64,000 nucleotides of DNA from Fodinicurvata halophila (GTDB lineage: Bacteria > Pseudomonadota > Alphaproteobacteria > Kiloniellales > DSM-21159): the NCBI RefSeq assembly GCF_042651425.1, contig NZ_JBHSCW010000005.1, forward strand, positions 25,059 through 89,058, written 5' to 3'. Below are positions 24,980 to 34,191 of this stretch, one piece after another. Within the stretch, counting starts at the first letter, position 1, and each line of letters opens with the position of its first letter. The position numbers and the translations under genes were made by a program. The notes beneath the pieces are model-generated. The model was not told the origin of the DNA. It saw nothing but the letters and a program-made list of their open reading frames with translations, and made no database searches.

Positions 24980-25816
24980 ATGAAACGTAGACTACGTGCA
25001 CTCGCGGCGGGTGCTGCCTTTGCCGCTGCCGGAGCCGTGGGCACGACCAGTGCCGCGGCGGACGCCCTGGTGGCCGGTGTCGAGGCGTCCTTCCCGCCCT
25101 GGGCCTATGTGGAAGACGGCGAGTACAAGGGCATCGCGATCGATGCCATGCGTGCCATCGCCGAGGACCAGGGCATGGAGGTCGAGTTCAAGGACCTGCC
25201 GTGGCCATCCTTGATTCCCGCGCTGGCCAAGGGACGCATCGACCTGCTGGTCACGGGCCTCAACATCACGCAAGAGCGCAACGAAGTGCTCGATTTCTCG
25301 ATCCCCTGGTGGGAGAACGATGACGAGGTGCTTGTGGCCGAGGACTCGGACCTGAACGTGGTCACCGCGCTTTGCTGTGGGGCTACGGTCGGAGCCCAGG
25401 GTGGCGCCACGCAATTTCAGTGGCTCGAGGACAACCTGGCTGCCAACGATGACGTGGGCATCACCCTGCGCAGCTACGAAGATTACGTGACGGCCGTCGA
25501 GGATATGGGCGCGGGACGTCTGGACGCCGTGGTAACCTCCACCGACACGGCCGAGGACTTTATCGCCAAGGACCGGCCGGTGAAGATCGTCGGGACCATC
25601 CAGCAGAACCAGCCGCAGGCCCTGGCGGTGGAGAAGGGCGATCCCAACGAGATCCTGGGCAAGCTCAACGCCGGTATCATGAACATCTATGAATCCGGTC
25701 AGTGGGCCGAGATCGTGAAGGAGTACTCTCCGCAGTCCACCATCCGGAGCATTCCGACGACCATGCCGGACTACGTGGATGCCTACGAGGAGCCGATTCC
25801 CGGCTATTCCGACTGA
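24980..25816 (+). CDS. Polar amino acid ABC transporter substrate-binding protein (family 3)
   Basis: Periplasmic receptor, 278 residues, with a Sec signal peptide ending near SAAADA (about residue 27). Family 3 features include FPPWAYVEDGEYKGIAIDAM and GRIDLLVTGLNITQERNEVLDFSIPWW, including the Arg that binds the ligand alpha-carboxylate, and an Asp-rich second lobe. The start was set by GGGAGG six nt upstream and the leader; the longer frame from 24710 is not supported. First gene of a four-gene operon. Amino acid specificity cannot be deduced; the acidic binding protein suits a cationic or polar ligand. Confidence 0.92.
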   Translation: MKRRLRALAAGAAFAAAGAVGTTSAAADALVAGVEASFPPWAYVEDGEYKGIAIDAMRAIAEDQGMEVEFKDLPWPSLIPALAKGRIDLLVTGLNITQERNEVLDFSIPWWENDDEVLVAEDSDLNVVTALCCGATVGAQGGATQFQWLEDNLAANDDVGITLRSYEDYVTAVEDMGAGRLDAVVTSTDTAEDFIAKDRPVKIVGTIQQNQPQALAVEKGDPNEILGKLNAGIMNIYESGQWAEIVKEYSPQSTIRSIPTTMPDYVDAYEEPIPGYSD

Positions 25817-25823
25817 GACCTGT

Positions 25824-25848
25824 GCGGCGGAGCCTCAGGCTCCGCCGC
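25824..25848 (+). repeat. Intra-operon stem-loop after binding-protein gene
   Basis: Perfect 11-bp stem GCGGCGGAGCC / GGCTCCGCCGC with a TCA loop, starting 8 bp after the binding-protein stop and ending 32 bp before the permease start. No T tract follows. Such hairpins commonly protect the upstream cistron from 3' decay and allow receptor to be made in excess over permease. Confidence 0.65.
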
Positions 25849-25880
25849 ATTCCCATCTGTGAGTTTATCCGGATCCGGGC

Positions 25881-26552
25881 ATGATCGTCGAAATCATCAT
25901 TAGCCAGATGCCATACCTGCTGCATGGTCTCTGGGTGGCCCTGCAGCTGTTGGTCTGCCTGCTGGCGCTGGGTCTCGTGCTGGGCCTGTCGCTCGCATTG
26001 CTCGAGGTCTATGGCCACTGGACCTTGCGCTGGCTGGGCATTCTCTTCGAGCGGATTTTCCGCGGCATTCCCGCCATCGTCCTCTTGCTGCTGTTCTATT
26101 ACGGGGTCACCGATTTCGTGGAGATCGGCTCCTTCATGGCGGCCGTGCTGGCGCTGGGGCTGCGCTCGGCTGCCTATCAGTCCCAGATCTTCCGGGGCTG
26201 CATTCTCTCGGTCCCGCCGGGCCAGATGCAGGCGGCACGCGCCATGGGCATGTCCAAGGTCAAGGCTGTCCGGGATATTGTCCTGCCGCAGGCCCTGCGC
26301 CTGTCCATCGGGCCCTGGACCAACGAATTCTCCAGCGAGATGAAGGCCACTTCGCTGGCCTATGTCATCGGCGTGGTCGAACTGACCCGCCAGGCGAAGT
26401 ACATCATCTCCAGCACCCAGGGGAATATCCTGATCGTCTTTGCGGTGGTCGCGGCGCTCTACTTCATTTTCAACCGGCTGGGAAACTGGGGCCTCTACAA
26501 GCTGGAGAAGAGGCTCGCCGTGCCGGGATTCGAGCAAAGAGGGGACGCCTGA
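25881..26552 (+). CDS. Amino acid ABC transporter permease (HisMQ family)
   Basis: 223-residue membrane protein with about five helices. The family EAA loop is visible as QMQAARAMGMSKVKAVRDIVLPQALR (listed here in part as AARAMGMSKVKA and VLPQALR), the contact site for the ATPase, preceded by ERIFRGIPAIVLLLL. Two permeases flank the ATPase gene in this operon, consistent with a heterodimeric pore. It lies 64 bp after the binding-protein gene, past the stem-loop. Confidence 0.92.
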   Translation: MIVEIIISQMPYLLHGLWVALQLLVCLLALGLVLGLSLALLEVYGHWTLRWLGILFERIFRGIPAIVLLLLFYYGVTDFVEIGSFMAAVLALGLRSAAYQSQIFRGCILSVPPGQMQAARAMGMSKVKAVRDIVLPQALRLSIGPWTNEFSSEMKATSLAYVIGVVELTRQAKYIISSTQGNILIVFAVVAALYFIFNRLGNWGLYKLEKRLAVPGFEQRGDA

Positions 26553-26553
26553 G

Positions 26554-27291
26554 ATGCTTCTCAAGGTCGAGAACATTCACAAGCGCTACGACGATGCCGA
26601 GGTGCTGAAGGGCGTGTCGCTCGAGATGGAAACAGGGCAGTCGAAGGTCATCATGGGGCCCTCGGGGACGGGCAAGTCCACCCTGCTGCGCTGCATCAAC
26701 TACCTGACACCCCCGGATGAAGGCCGGGTCCTGGTCGAGGGCACCGAGATCACCTCGCGCAACCTCAACAGGATGCGCGAGAAACTGGCCTTCGTCTTCC
26801 AAGACTTCAATCTCTTCACCCACTTGCGTGCCGTCGACAATGTGGCCATCGGCCCGCGCAAGATCCGGGGCATGAGCAAAGGGGCGGCCCACGAGCTGGC
26901 CATGCGCGAGCTGGAGCGCGTGGGCCTGTCCGAACGCGCCCATGCCTATCCGGCCGAGCTCTCGGGCGGCCAGCAGCAGCGCGTTTCCATCGCCCGGGCC
27001 CTGGCCATGGAGCCGAAGATCATCCTGTTCGACGAACCGACCAGTGCGCTGGATCCGGAACTGACCGGCGAGGTGATTGCCGTCATGAAAAACCTGGCCA
27101 GCGAGGGCATGACGATGCTGCTGGTCAGTCACGAGGTCGGATTTGCGCGCCAGGCGGCGGACGAAATCATCTTCATGGACGGCGGCCATATCCTGGAGCA
27201 GGGGCCGCCGGCGCAGCTGTTCGATGCGCCGCAACACGATCGTACGCGTCAGTTCCTCAGCCGGATCGGCCAGGGCGGGGAGGCCGCATGA
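26554..27291 (+). CDS. Amino acid ABC transporter ATPase (GlnQ/HisP family)
   Basis: 245-residue ATPase with Walker A GPSGTGKST (about residue 36), Q-loop FVFQDFNLF, signature LSGGQQQRVSIARAL, Walker B ILFDEPTSALDPE and switch His in LVSHEVG. Family members usually have GPSGSGKST; Thr replaces the central Ser here, a mild change. The start at 26554 lies one base after the preceding stop; the longer in-frame start overlaps the permease gene. Energises the two permeases of this operon. Confidence 0.94.
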   Translation: MLLKVENIHKRYDDAEVLKGVSLEMETGQSKVIMGPSGTGKSTLLRCINYLTPPDEGRVLVEGTEITSRNLNRMREKLAFVFQDFNLFTHLRAVDNVAIGPRKIRGMSKGAAHELAMRELERVGLSERAHAYPAELSGGQQQRVSIARALAMEPKIILFDEPTSALDPELTGEVIAVMKNLASEGMTMLLVSHEVGFARQAADEIIFMDGGHILEQGPPAQLFDAPQHDRTRQFLSRIGQGGEAA

Positions 27292-27947
27292 GCGAGTTCT
27301 ATGCCTTCGCCGTCGAGCACTTGCCCTACATCCTGGAAGGCCTGCCGATCACGCTGGGGCTCTGGGTCCTGGCCATATCGATGGGGGCGGTTTTCGGTCT
27401 GGTGCTGGCCTGGGCGCGCCTGTACGGAAACACCCTGGCCTATGGTGCGGCGACCGTCTATGTGGAACTGTTTCGCGGCACGCCGATGCTGGTGCAGATG
27501 CTGTTCATCTATCTGGGCCTGCCTGAAGTCGGCATTGTCTTCGACCCATTCACCGCAGCGGTTATCGCCATAGGTCTCAACACTTCGGCCTATCAGGCGG
27601 AGTATTTCCGCGGGGCCATCCGCTCGATCCCGCGGGGGCAGATGCAGGCCGCCCGTGCCATGGGCATGACGTCCCTGCAGGGCCTGCGTTGGATCGTGTT
27701 GCCACAGGCGTTGCGCCGGGTGATTCCGCAGTGGTCCAACGAGGCCATCCTGGAACTGAAATACACGTCCATCGCCTATGCCATCGGCGTTTCGGAGATC
27801 ACCGCCCGAGCCGAGAAGGTCGGATACGAGACCTTCATGTTCTTCGAAGTCTTCCTGCTGTTGGCCCTCGTCTATATCGTGCTGACCGGAACCGTTGCGC
27901 AGGTACTGCAATACCTGGAGAAACGCACGGCGGTGCCGGGACTGTAA
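27288..27947 (+). CDS. Amino acid ABC transporter permease (HisMQ family)
   Basis: Second permease, 219 residues, start overlapping the ATPase stop (ATGA). Motifs VELFRGTPMLVQMLFIYLGLP and the EAA loop QAARAMGMTSLQGLRWIVLP are typical. The C-terminal half includes LKYTSIAYAIGVSEI, as in other polar amino acid permeases. It completes a receptor-permease-ATPase-permease transporter. Confidence 0.92.
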   Translation: MSEFYAFAVEHLPYILEGLPITLGLWVLAISMGAVFGLVLAWARLYGNTLAYGAATVYVELFRGTPMLVQMLFIYLGLPEVGIVFDPFTAAVIAIGLNTSAYQAEYFRGAIRSIPRGQMQAARAMGMTSLQGLRWIVLPQALRRVIPQWSNEAILELKYTSIAYAIGVSEITARAEKVGYETFMFFEVFLLLALVYIVLTGTVAQVLQYLEKRTAVPGL

Positions 27948-28166
27948 CGAGGGCCCGTGTTTGCGGGGCGTGCCGTCATCTCGCGTTCGCCCCTTTCATG
28001 CCGTTTCTCTAGCCCTGCGAAAACACTGCCACTTGAACGTCATATCGGGACGTTTAGTTTATTTTGAGACAAAGAGGGATCTCCCGATGGGGAATGTGGC
28101 TGCGGTCCGCAGTCCAGAAGATCGGGAGAGAGTCCGAATGATACGGGAGCAGGCGGCTTCGCATAC

Positions 28167-29246
28167 ATGCATTCAATCCCGCAATACCTGTTCGCCGTCG
28201 GTCTTGCGCTGGCGACCGGCACGTCCGCGCTGGCCCAGGAAGAAGGGGCGGTGGTTGCCGTGGAGACCACGGAACGGATCGATATCATCGAGCAGGTGCC
28301 TCTGACCGGTACGGTCACATCTGCACGGGTGTCTCCCGTCTCCAGTGAGATTGCGGGCAGGGTCTCCAGGATGCATGTCGATGGCGGTAGTCATGTCGAA
28401 AAGGGCGAGACCCTGGTCGAACTGGACAGTGCGTTCGCCAGGCTGACCCTGCGCCAGGCCGAGGCCGCCACGCGGGAAGCCCAGGCTGCACTTGCTGATG
28501 CTGAGCGGCGCCTGGATGTCGCCCAGCGGCTGGTTGGACAGCGGGCCGTTTCCGAGGACGAATTGCGCACGCGCGAGACGGAGGTCGAAACCGATCGCGC
28601 CGTCCTGGAGAGATTGCAGGCGGAACAGGAAGAACAGGCGTTGCGGCTCGAACGCCATGACATCGCTGCGCCCTTCTCCGGTGTGATTTCCCGGCGCATG
28701 ACCGAAGTCGGTGCCTGGGTTTCTCCCGGGACCGCTGTGGTCGAGCTGGTGGCCATGGACAGCCTGCGCATCGATGTTCCCGTGCCGCAGGATGACTTCC
28801 CCCGCCTTGCAGAGGATACGGAGATTTCGGTGGAATTCGAGGCATTGCCAGGAGAGGACTTCGAAGCACGTCTGGAGAGCGCCATTCCGGTTGGCGATCC
28901 CAGCGCCCGGACATTTACCGCCCGCGTGGTCCTGGAAGAAGATCAGGTGGCCCTGACCCCAGGCATGTCGGCTCAGGTGACCCTTCACCTGGCAACCGGC
29001 GAGCGGGATCCGGTCATTCCCAGGGATGCGCTGATTCGGTATCCGGACGGTCGCACGGTGGTCTGGACCGTCGAAGAGGCCGACGGCGGTTTGCGTGCCA
29101 AGGAACGCCTGGTGGAAACAGGCTTGGCTTTTGATGGGCAGCTGCAGATCCGTGAGGGCCTGGAGGCGGGCGAACGCGTCATCGTAGAAGGCAATGAGGG
29201 CCTGCGTCCAGGGCAGGCCGTGCGCCTGGAAGAGGATGCCTCGTGA
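28167..29246 (+). CDS. RND efflux periplasmic adaptor (membrane fusion protein)
   Basis: Links an inner-membrane RND pump to an outer-membrane channel. 359 residues with a signal peptide (MHSIPQYLFAVGLALATGTSALAQ; cleavage near residue 24). Seen in order: beta-barrel/lipoyl half motif (VDGGSHVEKGETLVELDS), a helical hairpin of about 70 residues rich in Glu/Arg/Ala/Leu, the second lipoyl half (IAAPFSGVISRRMTEVGAWVSPG), and a C-terminal membrane-proximal domain. No lipobox Cys, so it is held by the signal anchor or pump contact. It is followed by the pump 50 bp downstream; no TolC-like gene is in the window. Confidence 0.9.
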   Translation: MHSIPQYLFAVGLALATGTSALAQEEGAVVAVETTERIDIIEQVPLTGTVTSARVSPVSSEIAGRVSRMHVDGGSHVEKGETLVELDSAFARLTLRQAEAATREAQAALADAERRLDVAQRLVGQRAVSEDELRTRETEVETDRAVLERLQAEQEEQALRLERHDIAAPFSGVISRRMTEVGAWVSPGTAVVELVAMDSLRIDVPVPQDDFPRLAEDTEISVEFEALPGEDFEARLESAIPVGDPSARTFTARVVLEEDQVALTPGMSAQVTLHLATGERDPVIPRDALIRYPDGRTVVWTVEEADGGLRAKERLVETGLAFDGQLQIREGLEAGERVIVEGNEGLRPGQAVRLEEDAS

Positions 29247-29296
29247 AGGATCCCTCGCAGAGCATAGCCGGCTGCAAGCCTTCGGGAGCCTGACTC

Positions 29297-32200
29297 ATGT
29301 TCGAGGGCATCGTACGGCGGGGAACGCTGATGGCGGTCATCCTGCTGATCCTTTGCGTCATCGGGGTGGCTGCCGCCCTGCGTATCCCGGTCCAGATGAT
29401 TCCCGATCTGGAAGTGCGCACGATTACCATTCAAACCGATTGGCCTGGTGCCACACCGCAGGATGTGGAGAAGGAGATCGCGATTGAGCAGGAAGAATAC
29501 CTGAGCTCGATCCCCGGGCTCGAGCGCATGGTCTCGACGGTTGCCAGCGGGGACTCCGAGATCGAACTGGAATTCCCCTATGACATCGATATCACGGAAA
29601 CCCTGATCCGTGTGAACAACGCCCTGAGCCAGGTGCCCTCCTATCCGCAGAACGTGGACCAGCCCCGGGTCTACGCCACCTCCTTCTCCGACAATGCCTT
29701 CATGTATTTCCGCGTGGCGCCCCTGCCCGGCAACCCGCGCGGCCTGGATATGAACATGATGGGTGATTTCATAGACGACAATGTACGCACGCGCCTGGAG
29801 CGGGTTGAGGGAGTTTCACAGGTGGAATTCCGTGGCGGGGAACGCCAGGTCCAGATCCTGGTGGACCCGGATCGCCTGGCGGGACGGGACCTGAGTCTGG
29901 TCGACGTGCGCGATGCGATCACCTCGCGCAACCAGGATGTGTCCGGCGGAGAACTGGAAAGCGGAAAGCGCAGGTATCTGCTGCGTACAGTCGGGCGCTA
30001 CGGTGATATCGAGGCGCTGGAATCCACCATCCTGGACCGTCGGGGCGATTCGATTCTTCGCCTGTCCGATGTGGCTGACGTCCGTCTCGGCCATTTCGAA
30101 CCGGGGGAGGTCAGTCTGGTCGACGGCGAGCCGGTGCTGGGCCTCTCCATACGACGGGAAGCCGGATCCAACGTCATCGAGATCAAGCGTGCGGTGATGG
30201 AGGAGCTCGAGGCGATCAACGAGGATGTGCTGGAGCCCGCCGGCATGCGGTTGTCACTGACCAATGACGATGTCCGCTATGTCGAGGATTCGGTGACCAA
30301 CGTATGGATCAACCTGATCCTCGGTGCCTGCCTTGCCACGCTGGTGATGTATGCCTTCCTGCGGTCCTTTCGCACCACCTTCGTGGGCGTGATCGGCATT
30401 CCCGTCTGTACCATCGCCGCTTTCCTGGGACTCTTGCTGGCAGGGAGGACCATCAACGTCATCTCCCTTGCCGGGGTGGCCTTTGCCATCGGCATGACGC
30501 TCGACAACAGCATCGTGGTCCTGGAGAGCATCGACATGGCGCGCCGGCGGGGCCTGGATCGATTCCGCGCCGCCGTGGAGGGCGTGCGGGAGGTCTGGCC
30601 TGCGGTGGTGGCCTCGACCCTGACCACGGTGCTCGTCTTCACGCCCATCGTCTTCATCAAGGAGGAGGCCGGTCAGCTCTATTCCGACGTGGCGATCGCC
30701 ATCTCAGCCTCGATCCTGACATCGATGCTGGTGGCGATCACCATCATTCCGACACTGGGCGCGCGGATCCTGCGCGTGGGGGCCATGGCCGGGAAAGAGC
30801 CCGTCAAGGAAAGTTCCGGAGCCACGAACGGAAACCGCAATCCGGTGCTGCGCACGGTGGACTGGATCATTGCGCGTCCACTGCGCCGTGCCGTCTGCAT
30901 CGTCGTAACCCTGGCGGTCAGCGGCTTCATCATATTCGCCCTGACACCGCCGGCTGAATACCTGCCGGAGGGCGAAGAGGCCAAGACCTTCGCCACCATG
31001 AACGCCCCGCCTGGCTATAACCTCTCGACGATGACGGAGATCGCACGGGAGCTGGAAGAAAGGCTGCGCCCCTATCAGGACGCCTCGCCCGGCGACTACG
31101 AGGCCGGCCGCTCTCCGGTTCCGGCGATGGGGCAGTTCAGTATCTCTGCCCAGTCCCAGTCCGTTCGCATCATTGCGACAACGAAGGACCCCGGACAGAT
31201 CGAGGCACTGATGGACGAGCTGTCCCGGATCTACGAGGAGTATCCGGGCATGCGCTCGTTCGTCTCCAGAGGGTCCATCATCACCAGCAACGAGGGCGGG
31301 ACGCGCAGCGTCAACCTGGACATCTCCGGTCCGGAGCTGCAGGAGATCTACCAGGTTGCCGAAGCCGCCTATCGCCAGGCCGAACAGGTCTTCGACGATC
31401 CGCGCATTCAGACCAACCCCGCAACGCTCTCGCTCTCCCAACCGCTGATCCAGGTCCATCCGGACTGGGAGCGCGCCTCCGAAATGGGGTTCGATGCCGA
31501 GCAGCTGGGCTTCAGCGTGGCCGCCCTCAATGACGGCGCCTTTGTCGACGAGTTCTTCAGCCAGGATGACAAGATCGACATCTATCTCTACAGCCAGGCC
31601 GGACAGGATGCGGCCCCCGATCGCATAGGTCAGCTGCCGCTCTATACGCCGCAGGGCACGACGGTGCCCCTGTCCTCGGTCGCTCGCATCGAGGAGACGG
31701 TGGATACGAGTTCAATACGCCGGGTCAACGGCAACCGGACGGTGACACTGAACATCATTCCGCCACGATCCGTGCCCCTGGAAGCAGGTGTCGCGCGTGT
31801 GGAGGAGGAGGTTGTGGGGCAGTTGCGCGCGGCCGGAGAGATTCCAAGCAGCATCACCCTGGATATTTCCGGTGCGGCCGATCAGTTGGAGGCAACCCAG
31901 GACGCCCTGCTCGAGAACTATGCCGTGGCCATCCTCATCGTCTATCTGCTGCTGGTGGCGATCTTTACCCATTGGGGCTATCCGCTGTTGATCATGACGA
32001 CCATCCCGCTCGGGATCGCTGGTGGCATCGTGGGATTGGCCCTGATGAATCTGGTCGGTGGCGTCCTGCCGGTCATCGGATTGCCGGAGATCAGCCAGCC
32101 CTTCGACATGATCTCCATGCTGGGCTTCCTGATCCTCATGGGGACCGTGGTGAACAATCCCATCTTGCTGGTTCACCGTGCCATGGAGAACATGCGCAAG

Positions 32201-32452
32201 GCGGGAAGCGAACCGCAAGAGGCCGTTTCCGAGGCGGTGGCCTCGCGCCTGCGCCCCATCGCCATGTCCAGCATTACCACGATCTTCGGACTGGCTCCCC
32301 TGGTCTTTATCCCCGGCTCGGGCAGCGAGCTCTATCGTGGCGTGGGTGCCATCGTGCTGTTCGGCATCATGGGAGCTGCCGTCGTCGCCTTGACCTTCCT
32401 GCCGGCCCTGACGGTCTTTGTCCTGAACTGGGGCCGCCGCAGGGCGGCATGA
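29297..32452 (+). CDS. RND-family efflux pump permease
   Basis: Proton-driven inner-membrane exporter of 1051 residues, with an N-terminal helix, two large periplasmic loops and two six-helix blocks, the standard RND plan. In transmembrane helix 4 the relay reads GMTLDNSIVVLE: Asp403 is kept but the second Asp of AcrB is Asn404. In the second half the AcrB Lys position reads VVNNPILLV, Asn instead of Lys. Both substitutions together are seen in a non-AcrB RND subgroup. Substrate unknown (drugs, lipids or metals). Cotranscribed with the adaptor. Confidence 0.92.
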   Translation: MFEGIVRRGTLMAVILLILCVIGVAAALRIPVQMIPDLEVRTITIQTDWPGATPQDVEKEIAIEQEEYLSSIPGLERMVSTVASGDSEIELEFPYDIDITETLIRVNNALSQVPSYPQNVDQPRVYATSFSDNAFMYFRVAPLPGNPRGLDMNMMGDFIDDNVRTRLERVEGVSQVEFRGGERQVQILVDPDRLAGRDLSLVDVRDAITSRNQDVSGGELESGKRRYLLRTVGRYGDIEALESTILDRRGDSILRLSDVADVRLGHFEPGEVSLVDGEPVLGLSIRREAGSNVIEIKRAVMEELEAINEDVLEPAGMRLSLTNDDVRYVEDSVTNVWINLILGACLATLVMYAFLRSFRTTFVGVIGIPVCTIAAFLGLLLAGRTINVISLAGVAFAIGMTLDNSIVVLESIDMARRRGLDRFRAAVEGVREVWPAVVASTLTTVLVFTPIVFIKEEAGQLYSDVAIAISASILTSMLVAITIIPTLGARILRVGAMAGKEPVKESSGATNGNRNPVLRTVDWIIARPLRRAVCIVVTLAVSGFIIFALTPPAEYLPEGEEAKTFATMNAPPGYNLSTMTEIARELEERLRPYQDASPGDYEAGRSPVPAMGQFSISAQSQSVRIIATTKDPGQIEALMDELSRIYEEYPGMRSFVSRGSIITSNEGGTRSVNLDISGPELQEIYQVAEAAYRQAEQVFDDPRIQTNPATLSLSQPLIQVHPDWERASEMGFDAEQLGFSVAALNDGAFVDEFFSQDDKIDIYLYSQAGQDAAPDRIGQLPLYTPQGTTVPLSSVARIEETVDTSSIRRVNGNRTVTLNIIPPRSVPLEAGVARVEEEVVGQLRAAGEIPSSITLDISGAADQLEATQDALLENYAVAILIVYLLLVAIFTHWGYPLLIMTTIPLGIAGGIVGLALMNLVGGVLPVIGLPEISQPFDMISMLGFLILMGTVVNNPILLVHRAMENMRKAGSEPQEAVSEAVASRLRPIAMSSITTIFGLAPLVFIPGSGSELYRGVGAIVLFGIMGAAVVALTFLPALTVFVLNWGRRRAA

Positions 32453-32571
32453 CCGATCACTTCCCGAAATGGTCTCGGCGTCCCAACCTTCTCACGGGCA
32501 GGAAGCTCTTCTCAGGGATATCCTGCCTTTGAGTTCCCTGCGTCCATAGCCTTACTCATCGGAAGAGTCCA

Positions 32572-33660
32572 ATGCAGGCGCCACCATCCCATCGTCGAAC
32601 TCGGCTTTTCCTGATAGTGGTTCTGGCGTTCTCTCTGTGGCTGTCCGCTTCCGGGACAATTGCCGCGCCGCCAGCTTCCTGCGACAGGACAGGGCAGGAA
32701 ATCCGGACTCTCTATGAAACCAACCTCGAGACCTTATCTCTCAGCAAGCAGAGGCATTATACGCAGCGACTCTACCGGATCACAGGCGACCCGGACTATC
32801 TTCCCTGGAACCTGCGCTATGCCAGGCGCCTTCTGGGCGAGCTGCGTGTCGATATCGCCGGGTTGAAGCTGCCGGGCTATGCCCTGAGGCAAAGCCGAGA
32901 CGTCGTGGAGGACTATGCTTCGCGCACGGAGAAACAGCGCGCACGCAAGAAGATGCTGGGTGAATGGGGCGAGATCGCCTATGCCAAGAACCTGGCGTTT
33001 CGTTTGGTCCAGGCGAGATACTACGGTCTGCTGAACGAGACTTTCCTGCCCGATTACGAGCGTGCACTGGCCTATCTGGCCTCGGTGGATTTCCGATCCT
33101 TCCTGAGCGATCCCGATGTGATCCGGGTCTATGCACCACAGGTTGCCAATCAGCTCTATTACCTGCATGAACTCGGCGTATCGGATCTGCGTGGGCCAGT
33201 GCTCGCCGCCTTCCGGGACCTTTATCCGCCCGCGCGAGACGGCGCGCTCTCCCGGGCTGAATACCGCAACAAGATCTATGGAATGACACACTTTGTCATC
33301 GCTGCCAGCCGTTACTACCAGCAGCCTGTCGAACGCCGGGAGTTCGACTGGGTCCTCGAGGATTTCGAGAAGAACCTGGAGTCCATCCTGCGAAGAACGA
33401 AGGAGGACATCTATACCGAGGTGGCTCTCAGCTTCCTGCTGGCCGGAGAGGAGGATCATGCAGCGGTGGAACGCATCCGGCAGGAACTCAGAGGTGTCTA
33501 CGATCCCGAGGCACGCATGATCCCATCCGAGACGGGCAAAACAGGGAGCCTCGCTGCCGGCGAGCACCGCAATGTCCTGGCGATCATGCTGTTCTGTTGG
33601 CCCGAGCAGCTCCATGACGGCCCGGACTTGTCCGGGCTGATTCCCCGACGTTCGCAGTGA
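32572..33660 (+). CDS. Exported protein of unknown function (possibly DUF3541-like)
   Basis: 362 residues beginning with a basic n-region (HRRTR) and a hydrophobic core ending in SGTIAAPPAS, a likely signal peptide of about 31 residues. The mature part is helical, with many Tyr/Arg and the conserved-looking NKIYGMTHFVIAASRYYQQ around residue 235, resembling a domain of unknown function (DUF3541) as I remember it. Two Cys (one early, one late in MLFCWPEQL). It follows the RND pump by 119 bp in the same direction and could be its accessory or independent. No enzymatic motif recognised. Confidence 0.65.
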   Translation: MQAPPSHRRTRLFLIVVLAFSLWLSASGTIAAPPASCDRTGQEIRTLYETNLETLSLSKQRHYTQRLYRITGDPDYLPWNLRYARRLLGELRVDIAGLKLPGYALRQSRDVVEDYASRTEKQRARKKMLGEWGEIAYAKNLAFRLVQARYYGLLNETFLPDYERALAYLASVDFRSFLSDPDVIRVYAPQVANQLYYLHELGVSDLRGPVLAAFRDLYPPARDGALSRAEYRNKIYGMTHFVIAASRYYQQPVERREFDWVLEDFEKNLESILRRTKEDIYTEVALSFLLAGEEDHAAVERIRQELRGVYDPEARMIPSETGKTGSLAAGEHRNVLAIMLFCWPEQLHDGPDLSGLIPRRSQ

Positions 33661-33672
33661 TCCAAACGTGGG

Positions 33673-34170
33673 TCAGCTGGTTTCCTCGCCGACCAGATGG
33701 TCCAGGGGCAGGGCGTGGCGGGTGATCGGCGACTTGATGACGATATAGCTGAAGTACTTCTCGATCCCGATCTTGCGGTCCAGCAGGCTTTCCATGAGCT
33801 GCTGGTAGTCCGCAACGCTGCGGGCCACGAACTTCAGAAGGTAGTCGTAGCCGCCGCTGACCAGATGGCATTCCATGAGTTCGGGAACCTGGCGGATACC
33901 GGCCTCGAAGCGCACGAAATCCTCGCGCCGGTGGTCGCGCAGGGTCACTTCGGTGAAGACGGTGATGCAGTCGGCCAGGCGTTGCAGGGCGATCTGCGCG
34001 CCGTAGCCGGAAATGTAGCCTGCGGACTCCAGCCGTTTGACGCGCTGCAGGCAAGGGCTCTGGGACAGCCCGACCGCATCGGCGAGCGCAGCGTTGGTCA
34101 TGCGTCCGTTCTCCTGGAGCTGCACCAGGATATTCAGGTCGATGCGGTCGAGTTTTCCGGTCCGGCTCAT
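33673..34170 (-). CDS. Lrp/AsnC-family transcriptional regulator
   Basis: 165 residues: N-terminal winged helix (LDRIDLNILVQLQENGRMTN ... SQSPCLQRVKRLESAGYI) and a C-terminal RAM/AsnC ligand-binding domain (about 70-150, including LVSGGYDYLLKFVARSV). Such regulators sense amino acids and control nearby amino-acid genes. It is downstream of, and codirectional with, the aminotransferase and HAD genes (21-bp gap), so it probably regulates that operon. Confidence 0.93.
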   Translation of the reverse strand: MSRTGKLDRIDLNILVQLQENGRMTNAALADAVGLSQSPCLQRVKRLESAGYISGYGAQIALQRLADCITVFTEVTLRDHRREDFVRFEAGIRQVPELMECHLVSGGYDYLLKFVARSVADYQQLMESLLDRKIGIEKYFSYIVIKSPITRHALPLDHLVGEETS

Positions 34171-34191
34171 GGCGTCAGGAGAGGCGGGAAC

